From contig CAJMSH010000004.1 in NCBI GenBank assembly GCA_905216055.1, positions 1 to 64,000 on the forward strand: a DNA stretch of 64,000 nucleotides. The letters run 5' to 3'. The notes under the pieces were generated by a model. That model worked only from the letters and a program-made list of their open reading frames with translations. It was not told where the DNA came from and searched no databases. This DNA comes from an uncultured bacterium (lineage in GTDB: Bacteria > Cyanobacteriota > Vampirovibrionia > Gastranaerophilales > Gastranaerophilaceae). Within the stretch, counting starts at the first letter, position 1, and each line of letters opens with the position of its first letter. The translations under genes and the position numbers were made by a program. Positions 14,353-23,682 of this stretch are shown in pieces.

Positions 14353-15153
14353 ATGGAAATGAAAAAATTTGCAATTTGTTATAATCAAGAAATATCGCAT
14401 TCTGTTGATGTAAAAGACAAGCTTTTATCAATTTTGTCTGATAAAGGAATTTATGCTCAAACATTGAATATTGATAATTTGAAGGATGGGTTTGATTTCG
14501 TATTTGTTATCGGTGGTGATGGTACAATTTTAAAAACTGCTAGATTCTATGCAAAATATCAGTCTCCTGTTTTTGGAATTAATCTTGGACGTTTAGGTTT
14601 TTTATCACAGTCTTCAAAAGAGGATATTGAAAAATCTGTTGATGAAATTTTAAAAGGAAAATTTATTGTTCAAGATAGAATTATGTTAGAAAGTGGTGAT
14701 TATACTGCATTGAACGATTTTGTTGTTAAAGGTTGTGATATGGGAAGAACATCACGCTTTTTACTGAAAATTAATGATAAATATGTATGTGACTATTTAG
14801 CAGACGGAATTATTGTATCTACTCCGACAGGTTCAACAGCTTATGGTTTGTCAGCTGGCGGACCAGTTTTAGCACCTTCTTTAAAGGCATTTGTAATTGT
14901 TCCGATTTGTCCTCATACTTTGACTGCAAGACCAGTTGTAATCCCTGATTGCGAAAAAATTACGATATGTACTGATGTTAAAAATAAATATGTGTTGACG
15001 GCCGATGGACAGGAATTTTATGAATTTGCATCAGAAATTAATATTGTAAAATCAAGATTTTCAGCTAAGTTGGCTCTCTTGGAAGATTCAGAATTTTATT
15101 CAGTGTTGACTAACAAGCTGCATTGGGCAATGCCACCTGCTTATATAAAATAA
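14353..15153 (+). CDS. nadK: NAD kinase
   Basis: A 266-residue NAD kinase that makes NADP from NAD and ATP. It shows the signature VIGGDGTILKTARFY (about 54-68), FGINLGRLGFLSQ, NDF, the GTSRFLLKIN-type segment, and the substrate loop STPTGSTAYGLSAGGP. ATG 14353 is used; a TTG at 14344 lies in frame but overlaps the promoter's start-site region. It sits between sepF and ftsZ with its own promoter, so it is a separate unit in the division neighbourhood. Confidence 0.93.
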   Translation: MEMKKFAICYNQEISHSVDVKDKLLSILSDKGIYAQTLNIDNLKDGFDFVFVIGGDGTILKTARFYAKYQSPVFGINLGRLGFLSQSSKEDIEKSVDEILKGKFIVQDRIMLESGDYTALNDFVVKGCDMGRTSRFLLKINDKYVCDYLADGIIVSTPTGSTAYGLSAGGPVLAPSLKAFVIVPICPHTLTARPVVIPDCEKITICTDVKNKYVLTADGQEFYEFASEINIVKSRFSAKLALLEDSEFYSVLTNKLHWAMPPAYIK

Positions 15154-15243
15154 ATTTTTTTGTCATATAGTTATAGTTTTTCATTGAATATTGTTAAATT
15201 GTTTTTTTATATTAAAATTTGTTCATATTTATTGTATAAATTA

Positions 15244-15272
15244 TTGTACTTTTTTTCTATTTAAAATAGTAT
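15244..15272 (+). promoter_or_regulatory. Promoter upstream of ftsZ
   Basis: TTGTAC (15244-15249), a 17-nt spacer and TAGTAT (15267-15272). A second possible -10, TATACT (15278-15283), overlaps. The leader is about 45-50 nt with AGAGG before GTG 15328. Confidence 0.5.
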
Positions 15273-15327
15273 GTTATTATACTGGTGTAGATAGACAACT
15301 ATACAATTATATAAAAGAGGTAAAAAA

Positions 15328-16515
15328 GTGGAAAATTTCGTATCAGATATCTTTGCTAAAAAAGATGAAACAACAAGCAATGATCAAACTCAAAGGTCTC
15401 CAATTAACCCTACAAATATTAAAGTTATCGGCGTTGGCGGCGGTGGCGGCAATGCTGTTAACCGAATGATAAAAGCAGGGCTCTCAGGTGTTGAGTTCTG
15501 GTTAATGAACACAGATTTGCAAGTTTTAGAATATGGTCAAACTAAAAATAGAATTCAGCTTGGCGCTAAATCAACAAACGGTTTAGGTGCTGGCGGAGAT
15601 CCTTCAGTAGGGGAAAAAGCTGCTGAAGAAGCTCAACAGGAAATAACTGAAGCACTTGATGGTGCAGATATGGTATTTATTACTGCAGGTATGGGTGGCG
15701 GAACTGGTACTGGTGCTGCTCCTGTTGTTGCAAAAATTGCTAAAGAATTAGGAATCTTAACTATTGCAGTAGTAACAAAACCTTTCACTTGGGAAGGTCG
15801 TAAAAGACAAAATCAAGCTAATCAAGGTTTGGAAAAACTTAGAGAAGCTGTTGATGCTGTTATTGTTGTTCCAAATGATAAATTGCTTCAAGTTGTTGAT
15901 AGACAAGTTTCTTTAACAGAATCATTCATCATTGTTGATGAAGTTCTTTTAAGAGGTGTTCAAGGTATTTCTGATATTATCACTGTTCCTGGACTTATTA
16001 ACGTTGACTTTGCAGATGTTAAATGTGTTATGCAAGCATCTGGCTCAGCTCTTATGGGTATCGGCCGTGGACAAGGTGAAGGCAGAGCTGTTAAAGCTGC
16101 AGAAATCGCTATCAATTCACAACTTCTTGAATCATCAATTAATGGTGCAACAGGCGTTATCGTTAATATTACAGGTGGTCCTGATATGACATTACATGAA
16201 ATCTCAGATGCCGCAAATATTATCCATGATGCTGTAAATGATGATGCTACTGTTATTATCGGTACTGCTGTGAACGAAAATATTCAAGGTGAAATTCAAA
16301 TCACTGTTATTGCAACAGGCTTTGAAATGAAATCTGATAAACCGGAAGAAAAGAAAGATGTTAAACAATTAAGTGCTTCTGATTTCTTTGCAGGAACATT
16401 TAATTCAACTCCAAAAACATCTTCTCAACCACAGCAAAATGTTAGAAAAACATCTATGCCGGACGTAGCTCCAAGCTTTACAAATATTGAAATCCCTGAT
16501 TTCTTGAAAAAATAA
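15328..16515 (+). CDS. ftsZ: Cell division protein FtsZ
   Basis: A 395-residue tubulin homologue that forms the division ring. GTP-binding motifs: VIGVGGGGGNAVNRM (about 31-45), the tubulin signature GMGGGTGTGAAPV (about 121-133), PFTWEGRKR, and the synergy loop VPGLINVDFADVKCVM. After a variable linker, the C-terminal peptide IEIPDFLKK is intact for SepF binding. GTG 15328 is the start, with AGAGG upstream; a longer in-frame-looking ORF at 15191 is a different frame and is rejected. Single gene, closed by a strong terminator. Confidence 0.97.
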   Translation: MENFVSDIFAKKDETTSNDQTQRSPINPTNIKVIGVGGGGGNAVNRMIKAGLSGVEFWLMNTDLQVLEYGQTKNRIQLGAKSTNGLGAGGDPSVGEKAAEEAQQEITEALDGADMVFITAGMGGGTGTGAAPVVAKIAKELGILTIAVVTKPFTWEGRKRQNQANQGLEKLREAVDAVIVVPNDKLLQVVDRQVSLTESFIIVDEVLLRGVQGISDIITVPGLINVDFADVKCVMQASGSALMGIGRGQGEGRAVKAAEIAINSQLLESSINGATGVIVNITGGPDMTLHEISDAANIIHDAVNDDATVIIGTAVNENIQGEIQITVIATGFEMKSDKPEEKKDVKQLSASDFFAGTFNSTPKTSSQPQQNVRKTSMPDVAPSFTNIEIPDFLKK

Positions 16516-16602
16516 GTGTAAAGTTTGTTTTTCTGAGATATTTAGATGCTTGGTTGTAAGTTAAATATCACACAAACTCAGATGGAATATGAAAAAGATG
16601 AA

Positions 16603-16633
16603 AGAGAACTGATTTTTATCAGTTCTCTTTTTT
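16603..16633 (+). terminator. Terminator of ftsZ
   Basis: A perfect 11-bp stem (AGAGAACTGAT with its complement), a TTTT loop and a T run. The rest of the gap to 16879 is AT-rich; only the AAAGGGGA ribosome site of the next gene is clear in it. Confidence 0.92.
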
Positions 16634-16879
16634 AATTGTAAATTAATTTGTAACGAAATATTAAAAGTCTTTTTAAAGCTTAATCTGTACGTTTGCGCTC
16701 TTTTTTATTCTATTGATATATTTTTTTTTATCATATTTAGCAATTTTAAAAAACAAAAATTTTTATTATTAGCATAGGGGATATTTAAATAAAAGAAATA
16801 TTTACTCTAAAAGGCAATTTCATTTGGTAATTGTTAAAGTTTTTGTACGAGGAAAAATCAGAAAGGGGAAATTAAGATT

Positions 16880-18295
16880 ATGTCTAGATGGCAACTACAA
16901 GGTACAGGGGATTTTTATGCAAGATATAGAGCATACGAAAATTATTTAAGAGCAAATGCTCAAAATTTGGGTTTATCACAATCTCAAGTTGAACAACAAC
17001 TTGGACGTTATGCAGAAGGATTACAACAAAAAATTAATTATGAACCTCAAAATAAACAAGTTGCTAGAGAGGTTATGAAAAATCCTTCAGCTTGGGGTGT
17101 TTCAAATCCAAATAACGTAACAGCTGAATTAGAAAAAACTCAAAAACAATTAGAAACATTGCAAAAAGATTTAGGTAAAGGAGCAACTTCTACAACATAT
17201 TATGGAACTCCTGAACAATTGAAAGGGGCAGCTCCTTTAGGTAAGATTGAATCAGATTTTCAAAAAGCATTAGAAAAATCTCAGTTATATAAATCAACAG
17301 GTGGTAATTCGGTTGATAAGTTAGGAAAAAGAAAACAAAAACAAATATTGGAAGAAATTGAAAAATTAGGTAAATTGGCTAAAACAGATGAAGAAATCGC
17401 AGAACTTCAAAAGCGAGTAGCGAAGTTTAAAGGCGGTAATGATCAAAAATTATTTAGCGAAGCTGTTAAAGTTCAATCTGAAAATTTAAAGCCAAAGGTT
17501 GAAGTAAAAGCTCCTGAAATAAAACTACAAAGTGAACCAAATTTAAAACCTCAAGCAAGTGCTGTTGATGATGTCTTGGATGATGCCGCAAAATTAAAAC
17601 CTCAAGCAAGTGCGGTTGACGATGTTGTGGATGATGCAGCAAAATTAAAACCAGAAGCAGAAGCTGCTTCAAAAGAATCAAAAGGATTTTTGAATACGAT
17701 AAAAAATGCCTTTAAAGGTAAAAAAGGTAAATATGCTGCGATTGGTGCACTTGCAGTTGCCGCTATTGGTACAGGTGCTGCATTGTTGAGTGGAAAAGGT
17801 GATAAAAATGTTGAACAAGCAGCTATGAAAGCAGAACCGCAACAACCTGAAAAAACTCAACCTCAAAAACCGGAATCAAAAACAGAAACTCCTGAAAATT
17901 TAAATCAGGAAAAAGAGACTCAAGTAGTAACAAATCCTCAAAATCAGGAAGAACATCAAGCTAAAGTTAATCAACAAGAAGAAACAACTCCTGAAAAAGC
18001 TCTAGTGAATGTTCCAAAAACAGAAACAGCAGCAGAAACAGAGTCAGAATCCGCAGAAGGAAAAGTCGCAGATGAAGAATATGTTATTGTGAAAAAAGGT
18101 GACAGTTTCTGGAACTTGGCTAAAGAACATTTAATTGAAAAACATAAGGATGAATCTGGTTATAAACCAACAAATGCTGAAATTTTAGAATTGGCAATGA
18201 AATTCATGGAAGATAATGGTTACAAATTAGATGAAAATAATTACTATCCAGAACCAATGCTTCATCCGGGTGTTAAATTAAATTTGGCAATGTAA
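16880..18295 (+). CDS. LysM-domain protein with internal membrane segment and repeats
   Basis: A 471-residue protein. Residues about 1-220 are Gln/Lys-rich and helical (coiled-coil-like). Two 17-residue repeats LKPQASAVDDVxDDAAK and a partial third follow (nt 17543-17674). A hydrophobic segment KYAAIGALAVAAIGTGAALL (about 287-306) is followed by a Gln/Glu/Pro/Lys-rich linker. The C-terminal ~70 residues are a LysM-type peptidoglycan-binding domain (YVIVKKGDSFWNLAKEHL). With no N-terminal signal, the central segment probably anchors it. It probably links cytoplasm or membrane to the wall; function unknown. AAAGGGGA ribosome site; terminator at 18318. Confidence 0.65.
   Translation: MSRWQLQGTGDFYARYRAYENYLRANAQNLGLSQSQVEQQLGRYAEGLQQKINYEPQNKQVAREVMKNPSAWGVSNPNNVTAELEKTQKQLETLQKDLGKGATSTTYYGTPEQLKGAAPLGKIESDFQKALEKSQLYKSTGGNSVDKLGKRKQKQILEEIEKLGKLAKTDEEIAELQKRVAKFKGGNDQKLFSEAVKVQSENLKPKVEVKAPEIKLQSEPNLKPQASAVDDVLDDAAKLKPQASAVDDVVDDAAKLKPEAEAASKESKGFLNTIKNAFKGKKGKYAAIGALAVAAIGTGAALLSGKGDKNVEQAAMKAEPQQPEKTQPQKPESKTETPENLNQEKETQVVTNPQNQEEHQAKVNQQEETTPEKALVNVPKTETAAETESESAEGKVADEEYVIVKKGDSFWNLAKEHLIEKHKDESGYKPTNAEILELAMKFMEDNGYKLDENNYYPEPMLHPGVKLNLAM
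17543..17674 (+). repeat. 51-bp tandem repeats inside the LysM gene
   Basis: Units start at 17543 and 17594 (period 51 bp, 17 codons, LKPQASAVDDV...), with a degenerate third from 17645 (LKPEAEAASK). In-frame repeat number could vary between strains without breaking the gene. Confidence 0.8.
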
Positions 18296-18317
18296 TAAAA
18301 CAAAAAATAAAATATGA

Positions 18318-18350
18318 AAAAGACCGTCTTTAATAAAAGGCGGTCTTTTT
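18318..18350. terminator. Bidirectional terminator between LysM gene and aldolase
   Basis: AAAGACCGTC pairs with GGCGGTCTTT, with A and T runs on either side, so it serves both convergent genes. Confidence 0.88.
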
Positions 18351-18373
18351 TGATTTGACTATATGTTAAAAAA

Positions 18374-19333
18374 TTAGTCTTTAGCGTGTCCAGCAGTACC
18401 AAGAACGTCACGCATTTTGTGCATAACCATTTCTTTAACAGCAGTTCTGCCTGGTCCCATATATTCTCTTGGGTCGAATTTTTCAGGGTGTTCAACAAAG
18501 AATTCTCTGATTGTTGAAGTCATTGCTAATCTCAAGTCTGTATCGATATTAATTTTAGCAACACCGTGTTTAGAAGCGTAATTTAACATTTCTTCAGGAA
18601 CACCTTGAGCGTTTGGTAATTGACCACCGAATTTATTACATTTAGCAACGAATTCAGCAGGAACAGATGAAGATCCGTGTAATACTAACGGATAATCGTA
18701 ACCAACAACTTCATTAACAGCTTTCTTGATTTCAGCAAGTCTGTCGAAGTCTAATTTTGGAGTTCCAGTGAATTTGTAAGCACCGTGAGATGTACCGATA
18801 GCAACAGCTAAAGAATCACATCCTGTTTCTCTAACAAATCTTGCAGCTTCTTCAGGGTCAGTGTAAGTAGAATCTTTTGCATGAACTTTAACGTCATCTT
18901 CAACACCAGCTAATTTACCAAGTTCAGCTTCAACTGAAATACCGCGTTGGTGAGCATAGTCAACAACTTGTTTAGTAACTTTAATGTTTTCTTCTAATGG
19001 GAATCTTGAACCGTCGATCATAACTGAAGAAAATCCGCCATCGATACAAGCTTTACAAATTTCGAAATCAGCACCGTGATCCAAGTGTAAAGCGATAGGA
19101 ACTGTAGTTGTAGCCAAAGCAGCTTCAACCAATTTTACCAAGTAAGTTTGGTTAGCATATTTTCTTGCACCTGCAGAAACTTGTAAAATGATAGGTGATT
19201 GAGTTTCTTCAGCAGCTTCTGCAATACCTTGCAAGATTTCCATGTTGTTAACATTGTAAGCACCAATAGCATATTTGCCAGCAAGTGCTTTTTTGAACAT
19301 TTCTCCTGTTCCAACTAATTTTCTTTCACTCAT
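18374..19333 (-). CDS. fba: Fructose-bisphosphate aldolase, class II
   Basis: A 319-residue zinc aldolase that cleaves fructose-1,6-bisphosphate in glycolysis. Motifs: YAIGAYNVNNME at the N-terminus, HLDHGADFE (zinc histidine and catalytic Asp), SVMIDGSRFPLEEN, VEAELG (zinc ligand), AVAIGTSHGAYKF (zinc histidine) and LVLHGSSSVP. Length is normal. GAGAAC ribosome site before ATG 19333. It is monocistronic with a shared downstream terminator. A tagatose-bisphosphate specificity cannot be excluded by eye, but glycolytic use is most likely. Confidence 0.95.
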   Translation of the reverse strand: MSERKLVGTGEMFKKALAGKYAIGAYNVNNMEILQGIAEAAEETQSPIILQVSAGARKYANQTYLVKLVEAALATTTVPIALHLDHGADFEICKACIDGGFSSVMIDGSRFPLEENIKVTKQVVDYAHQRGISVEAELGKLAGVEDDVKVHAKDSTYTDPEEAARFVRETGCDSLAVAIGTSHGAYKFTGTPKLDFDRLAEIKKAVNEVVGYDYPLVLHGSSSVPAEFVAKCNKFGGQLPNAQGVPEEMLNYASKHGVAKINIDTDLRLAMTSTIREFFVEHPEKFDPREYMGPGRTAVKEMVMHKMRDVLGTAGHAKD

Positions 19334-19485
19334 TTGAGTTCTCCTTCTTTTATACTAATTACTGACACTTGTCAGATATTTTTTTTAGTTGTCCATAGCA
19401 AAAAGCTAGTTTATATACACATGTAAAGTACAACAAACAAAAAAACGGTGCAAGTGTAAAGAAATATTAATATTGTATATACAAT

Positions 19486-19515
19486 TTTACAAAACCCTAA
19501 ATGACTTGTTATAAT
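19486..19515 (+). promoter_or_regulatory. Promoter of the NFxG protein gene at 19615
   Basis: TTTACA (19486-19491), an 18-nt spacer and TATAAT (19510-19515). The leader is about 95 nt; GGAG precedes ATG 19615. Confidence 0.6.
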
Positions 19516-19614
19516 ACGCTTATAAGGGATTAATGAAAAAAAAGAATAGCAAAAAAAAATTTTAGCTGCTTTAAGAATAATAAATGGTAAAAAGTTAAAA
19601 ATGGAGTTAAGACT

Positions 19615-20712
19615 ATGACAATTAGACCGGTATCATCTGTAAATTTTGCAAGTGGTTATAATAAAGTAAATTTTGGTGGGAAAAGAAAAAATAGTGAAAA
19701 TTCAAATGTAACAGTACCGCATCGCCTTGCAGTACCTTTAGCAGCTGCAATTACGTTTATACCATTAAATATTATGGATGCTAAAACAAATAATAATAAC
19801 TTTGATATTGATAATAATAATAAAATTGAATATGTAAATGATGTAAATGATGCAATGGAAACAGACGGAAAAGTTATAGAATCTAAAGATTTTGTTTCTA
19901 AAAAATATGGAAATTATAAAATAAATTTAATTAGTACTGACGGAAATGATGCTACTTTTGAAAAAGTTAGTATGTCAAAATATAATAAATTATTAAATAA
20001 GACTGTTTCCAGTGATGTAAAAAATCTTTCTGTTTATAATTATCAAGTAATTTCTGATGATGGCAGTAAGGGAACGACTTTTTCGTTAAAAGATGTTTTG
20101 GTTGATTCTGGAATGGATTCTACACCTTTGATGTATAACCAAACTGATTTGTTAAATTATATTGAAGGTCTAATTACTGATCCAAGAAATAATAAGGCTA
20201 TAAAAAAAGTTGTTAATAATAGGAAAATCAAACCAGATCAGGATGGATTTTTCCAAAATATTTCCGCAAGCAATGTTTTAAAAAATGCTGTTCCGTGTAA
20301 AATTAATGCGAAATTAGTAGGTGCAGAAGATTTAGAGAAAAATGGACAAAAAGTAGGTGTATTGCGATTCTATTCAGTAAGCGGAAGTGATGAAAAAATA
20401 GATCAAATTACATATCAAAAAAATGGATATCCTGAATTAAGAGTATTTCAGTTGTTTGCTAATAAACATATATTTGAACCGTATTCTGAAGACCCAAGTT
20501 ATTTCAATACCGGTATTATAAACTTGGTAGATGGTAATCAAAAATCATATTATATTGAAGAACCTGGTTTGGTTTATGGTTTAGCTGGTATGAAAGCGAA
20601 AGAACCTGAAAAATTTAAATATAGTATTATAGGAAGCTCTGTTGATGTTAATTATCTTATTACTCCAAATGTTGGCGCTATAATGCCGATTGTACCGGAA
20701 GAAAATTACTAG
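19615..20712 (+). CDS. NFxG-tagged protein with EF-hand-like loop
   Basis: A 365-residue protein of unknown family. The N-terminus has two tag-like motifs (VNFASG and VNFGGK within residues 9-23), then a hydrophobic segment (LAVPLAAAITFIPLNI, about 39-54) ending in MDAK, and an EF-hand-like loop DIDNNNKIEYVN (Asp 1, Asp 3, Asn 5, Ile 8, Asn 12). The order tag, hydrophobic helix ending in DAK, calcium-type loop matches the protein at 2266-2883, although the rest differs. The remaining ~280 residues are unassigned, Asn/Lys-rich and probably beta-rich. Likely exported or envelope-associated; inference. Confidence 0.6.
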   Translation: MTIRPVSSVNFASGYNKVNFGGKRKNSENSNVTVPHRLAVPLAAAITFIPLNIMDAKTNNNNFDIDNNNKIEYVNDVNDAMETDGKVIESKDFVSKKYGNYKINLISTDGNDATFEKVSMSKYNKLLNKTVSSDVKNLSVYNYQVISDDGSKGTTFSLKDVLVDSGMDSTPLMYNQTDLLNYIEGLITDPRNNKAIKKVVNNRKIKPDQDGFFQNISASNVLKNAVPCKINAKLVGAEDLEKNGQKVGVLRFYSVSGSDEKIDQITYQKNGYPELRVFQLFANKHIFEPYSEDPSYFNTGIINLVDGNQKSYYIEEPGLVYGLAGMKAKEPEKFKYSIIGSSVDVNYLITPNVGAIMPIVPEENY

Positions 20713-20805
20713 ATGTAAAGATTTGTAACATGTTAAAAGCTTTGTGAAATATCATTAATTTACATGTTTTTACATGTTTATAGTCACTAAAATTGAGAGC
20801 TTAAC

Positions 20806-23532
20806 ATGAGTTTAAATATAGATGCTAACAATATAAATAAGATAAATTCAAAAGATTCTCAAAGTAGTATTCATACTAATTTGAGCTCTTCTTCTGAAAA
20901 TGTTAGTGTTTTTCAAAATAATGACGAATTCATTAATCAGCTCTGTCAGCGCTTGCAAATAAAAAAAGAACAGCTTAATGTTTTATTAGAGTTATACCCG
21001 GATTTTTATAGTTTTGACCCTGCAAAACAGGCAGAAATTGTTAAAAATAATGCAACTATTTCAAATTTGAACAATGGGGTTGATGTTGCTGAAAATGTTA
21101 ATCAAAATAATGCAATTTCTTCTGGAGATACTCAAAATACAGAAACTACGAATAATACAGAAAATGCAGAAACAACATTATTTAATCATAAAGAATTTTC
21201 TAATTATTCAATGAAAGAGAAAGTAAATGTTTATGCATTAGAAGTTGCTAAAAATAAATTTTTATATCAAGAAGGCAATACAACAAAATCTATTAAGGAT
21301 TGGGATTCATTATCTGAAGCAGAGAAAAATAAGCTTGTTAAAAATGAGTTAGATGTATTAATCAAAGATAATTCAAAAAACTTGTATGATGAAAAATCTA
21401 TTAATAGTTATTTTGATAACAAAATGACAAAGCTTCAGACTGCTAACTATCTTGAACAAAATATTGATGATTTTGATAAAAAAGACAGTAGATATATAGC
21501 TACATCAATTCATGATTACTTGTTTAGTCAGGATGAGGAAAATTTATCAAAAAAACAAAAAGCCTATATTGAAAATCAGTATGTTTTATCAAAAGCTGTA
21601 CTTAAAGCTTGTAAAGATAAAGGTGATACTTCTATTACTGATGTTGATAGTTATAATTTAGCTGAAGATGAAATTGCTAAAAAGTTTGATAAAAACGGAC
21701 TTCTTAGTGATACAACAAGACTTGAAGTGCAAATGAAGTATTTGCAAGACAAAGTAAATAAAGGTATTCAGTTAGATGAAACTGAAAAAAATGTGTATAA
21801 TCGTATTAATAAATTAGTTAATACAGAAGAAGGGCAAGCTTTCTTACAGGCTGTAAAATATAGATCATCACATCCAAATGAACAAGTTAATTTTGGTCGT
21901 ATTGATGAATTGATGAAGTCAGAGTTTGGTGAAGATTTTAAAACAGCAGTTAATAATGAAGATAAGGCATTTGTTGTAAAAGCTTACATAAACAAAAAAT
22001 CAGAAAATCTTTCTCCTGAAGAAAAAGCTAAAGTAGTTAACGAGTTATTAATTGAATTAATGTACAATAAGAACAATGCAGAATTGATTACAGATGTTCA
22101 TGAAGATGCTGTAAAAAATTCTGATGATGAAACCCAATCAATTTTAGCTAAAAACTCAGAAGTTGGTCTTGCAGAATTAAATGCAATGAATGCAAATCAG
22201 TACAATACGCCTGGATTAACTAATTTAGCAAAAACACAAGAAGAACTGTTAAATTCCGATAGTCAGCGTGCTGAAATGTTAGCAGGGGCAACAATGAAAA
22301 ATATATCTGATGAAAAATTTTCTGTTGTTTCTCCATTATATGCAGCTTCAGCATCTATAAAAATAGAGAAATCACAGGTAGATAGAGCATATAATGTTGA
22401 TACCAGTACCCCAGAAGGTGTTAAAATTCAAGAATCAACATTAGTAGATACATATAATAACTCTACACTTGAAGTCTGTACAGATGCAGCTAAAAGGATA
22501 TGTTACACACATAAATCTATTCAACTTCCATTAACAGGTATATATAGCCAAAATAAAGATATAGCTAAAGCAATGAACGAAAGTGGTACTATTACTCGGT
22601 ACCATAAGGATAATATTGCATCCGCTTCTCACATGTTAAGGGTTCGTTTTGAACAAGAGGATTTTTCAAAAGATGAATCAATAAGCCAGTTAAATATTTT
22701 GGCTGATAATATTACGAAAGTTAAAGATGGCAATATACAATTAGCTATGCATAATGATATTATGCAATCTAAGTATACAGAAGTTCAAGAACATGCTGCA
22801 GGAAATATTAAATATTATGATCCGACAGTTCAGGCAGATGCTCTTGAAACAGTATTAGCATCAGGAAACGAAAAAGCAATTGAAAGTGCTGTTGAAAATG
22901 TTAAATATGCTCCGGAATGTGTAAAATCTGAAATGAACGAAGTTGTTGATGCTTATGTAACAGAAAAAGCAATTCAAAATGATAATACTCTTCAAAATGA
23001 TATTACTACTCAAAATGATAATATAATCGTTTCATCATTAGTTGAAATCAGTTCCTCTTTTGCAGAATCAATTAAATCAAAAATTGCAAGCGGACAACTT
23101 TTATCAGATGATGAACTTTCAACTCTTTCAATGACTGAAAAAAGAGAATATTTCTCTAATTTCTTTAAGAAACTTCCTGTTGATAAAAAGATCAAAATAC
23201 TTGCATCAATGCCTGATTCTCAGAAAAAAACAGTTTATACATTGATTGCAAGAACAAATCCTACTTTATTTAATGAAATCGTAAAAGATAAAGATAGATC
23301 TGATCAATTGTTATCAATGGGTTTGCCGGAAGATGTTAATAATAAGATTAAAGGTGTTGTAAGTTTTCTTGCAGTATCTGATGTAGGTTTTCAAGATATT
23401 GCTGCAAAGTATGATATAGAATACGATAACGGCTCTCAAAAAGTTAAAAATAAACCTTATCATACTGTCCCTAAAGAATTTGATACTACAGAAATTTACA
23501 AAAAAGATAAATCAGGATATTTCCTTTCATAA
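20806..23532 (+). CDS. Large hydrophilic helical protein, unknown
   Basis: A 908-residue protein with no signal peptide, membrane segment or recognised domain. It is rich in Asn, Lys, Glu and Ser. An N-terminal low-complexity stretch contains ENAETT-type Asn/Thr repeats (about 95-130). Near residues 720-745 there are three QNDN(I/T) units. The middle (about 610-720) reads like short alpha-helical repeats (NITKVKDGNIQLAMHND, AAGNIKYYDPTVQADALETV, AIESAVENVKYAPE), possibly HEAT-like. GAGAG ribosome site. It follows the NFxG protein after 93 nt. It could be an effector or a structural protein; nothing in the sequence decides. Confidence 0.6.
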   Translation: MSLNIDANNINKINSKDSQSSIHTNLSSSSENVSVFQNNDEFINQLCQRLQIKKEQLNVLLELYPDFYSFDPAKQAEIVKNNATISNLNNGVDVAENVNQNNAISSGDTQNTETTNNTENAETTLFNHKEFSNYSMKEKVNVYALEVAKNKFLYQEGNTTKSIKDWDSLSEAEKNKLVKNELDVLIKDNSKNLYDEKSINSYFDNKMTKLQTANYLEQNIDDFDKKDSRYIATSIHDYLFSQDEENLSKKQKAYIENQYVLSKAVLKACKDKGDTSITDVDSYNLAEDEIAKKFDKNGLLSDTTRLEVQMKYLQDKVNKGIQLDETEKNVYNRINKLVNTEEGQAFLQAVKYRSSHPNEQVNFGRIDELMKSEFGEDFKTAVNNEDKAFVVKAYINKKSENLSPEEKAKVVNELLIELMYNKNNAELITDVHEDAVKNSDDETQSILAKNSEVGLAELNAMNANQYNTPGLTNLAKTQEELLNSDSQRAEMLAGATMKNISDEKFSVVSPLYAASASIKIEKSQVDRAYNVDTSTPEGVKIQESTLVDTYNNSTLEVCTDAAKRICYTHKSIQLPLTGIYSQNKDIAKAMNESGTITRYHKDNIASASHMLRVRFEQEDFSKDESISQLNILADNITKVKDGNIQLAMHNDIMQSKYTEVQEHAAGNIKYYDPTVQADALETVLASGNEKAIESAVENVKYAPECVKSEMNEVVDAYVTEKAIQNDNTLQNDITTQNDNIIVSSLVEISSSFAESIKSKIASGQLLSDDELSTLSMTEKREYFSNFFKKLPVDKKIKILASMPDSQKKTVYTLIARTNPTLFNEIVKDKDRSDQLLSMGLPEDVNNKIKGVVSFLAVSDVGFQDIAAKYDIEYDNGSQKVKNKPYHTVPKEFDTTEIYKKDKSGYFLS

Positions 23533-23562
23533 AAATAGGTTGAATTATGTAGTTTGTGAAAT

Positions 23563-23591
23563 AAAAAGCCTCTTTCTAAAGAGGCTTTTTT
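23563..23591 (+). terminator. Terminator after the 908-residue protein gene
   Basis: An AAAAAGCCTCTT stem with AAGAGGCTTTTT, short loop, T run. Confidence 0.88.
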
Positions 23592-23682
23592 AAGCTTGAT
23601 TTTTTGTCTTTTTTATATTTTAATTGTCTTACAGCGATAAATTATTATATCGCGAGTTCAATAGAAAGAAGACAATTTTAAT

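Noticed and set aside
15191..15469. ORF starting upstream of ftsZ
   Set aside because: It is in another frame overlapping the ftsZ start, with no protein features; ftsZ from GTG 15328 explains the region.
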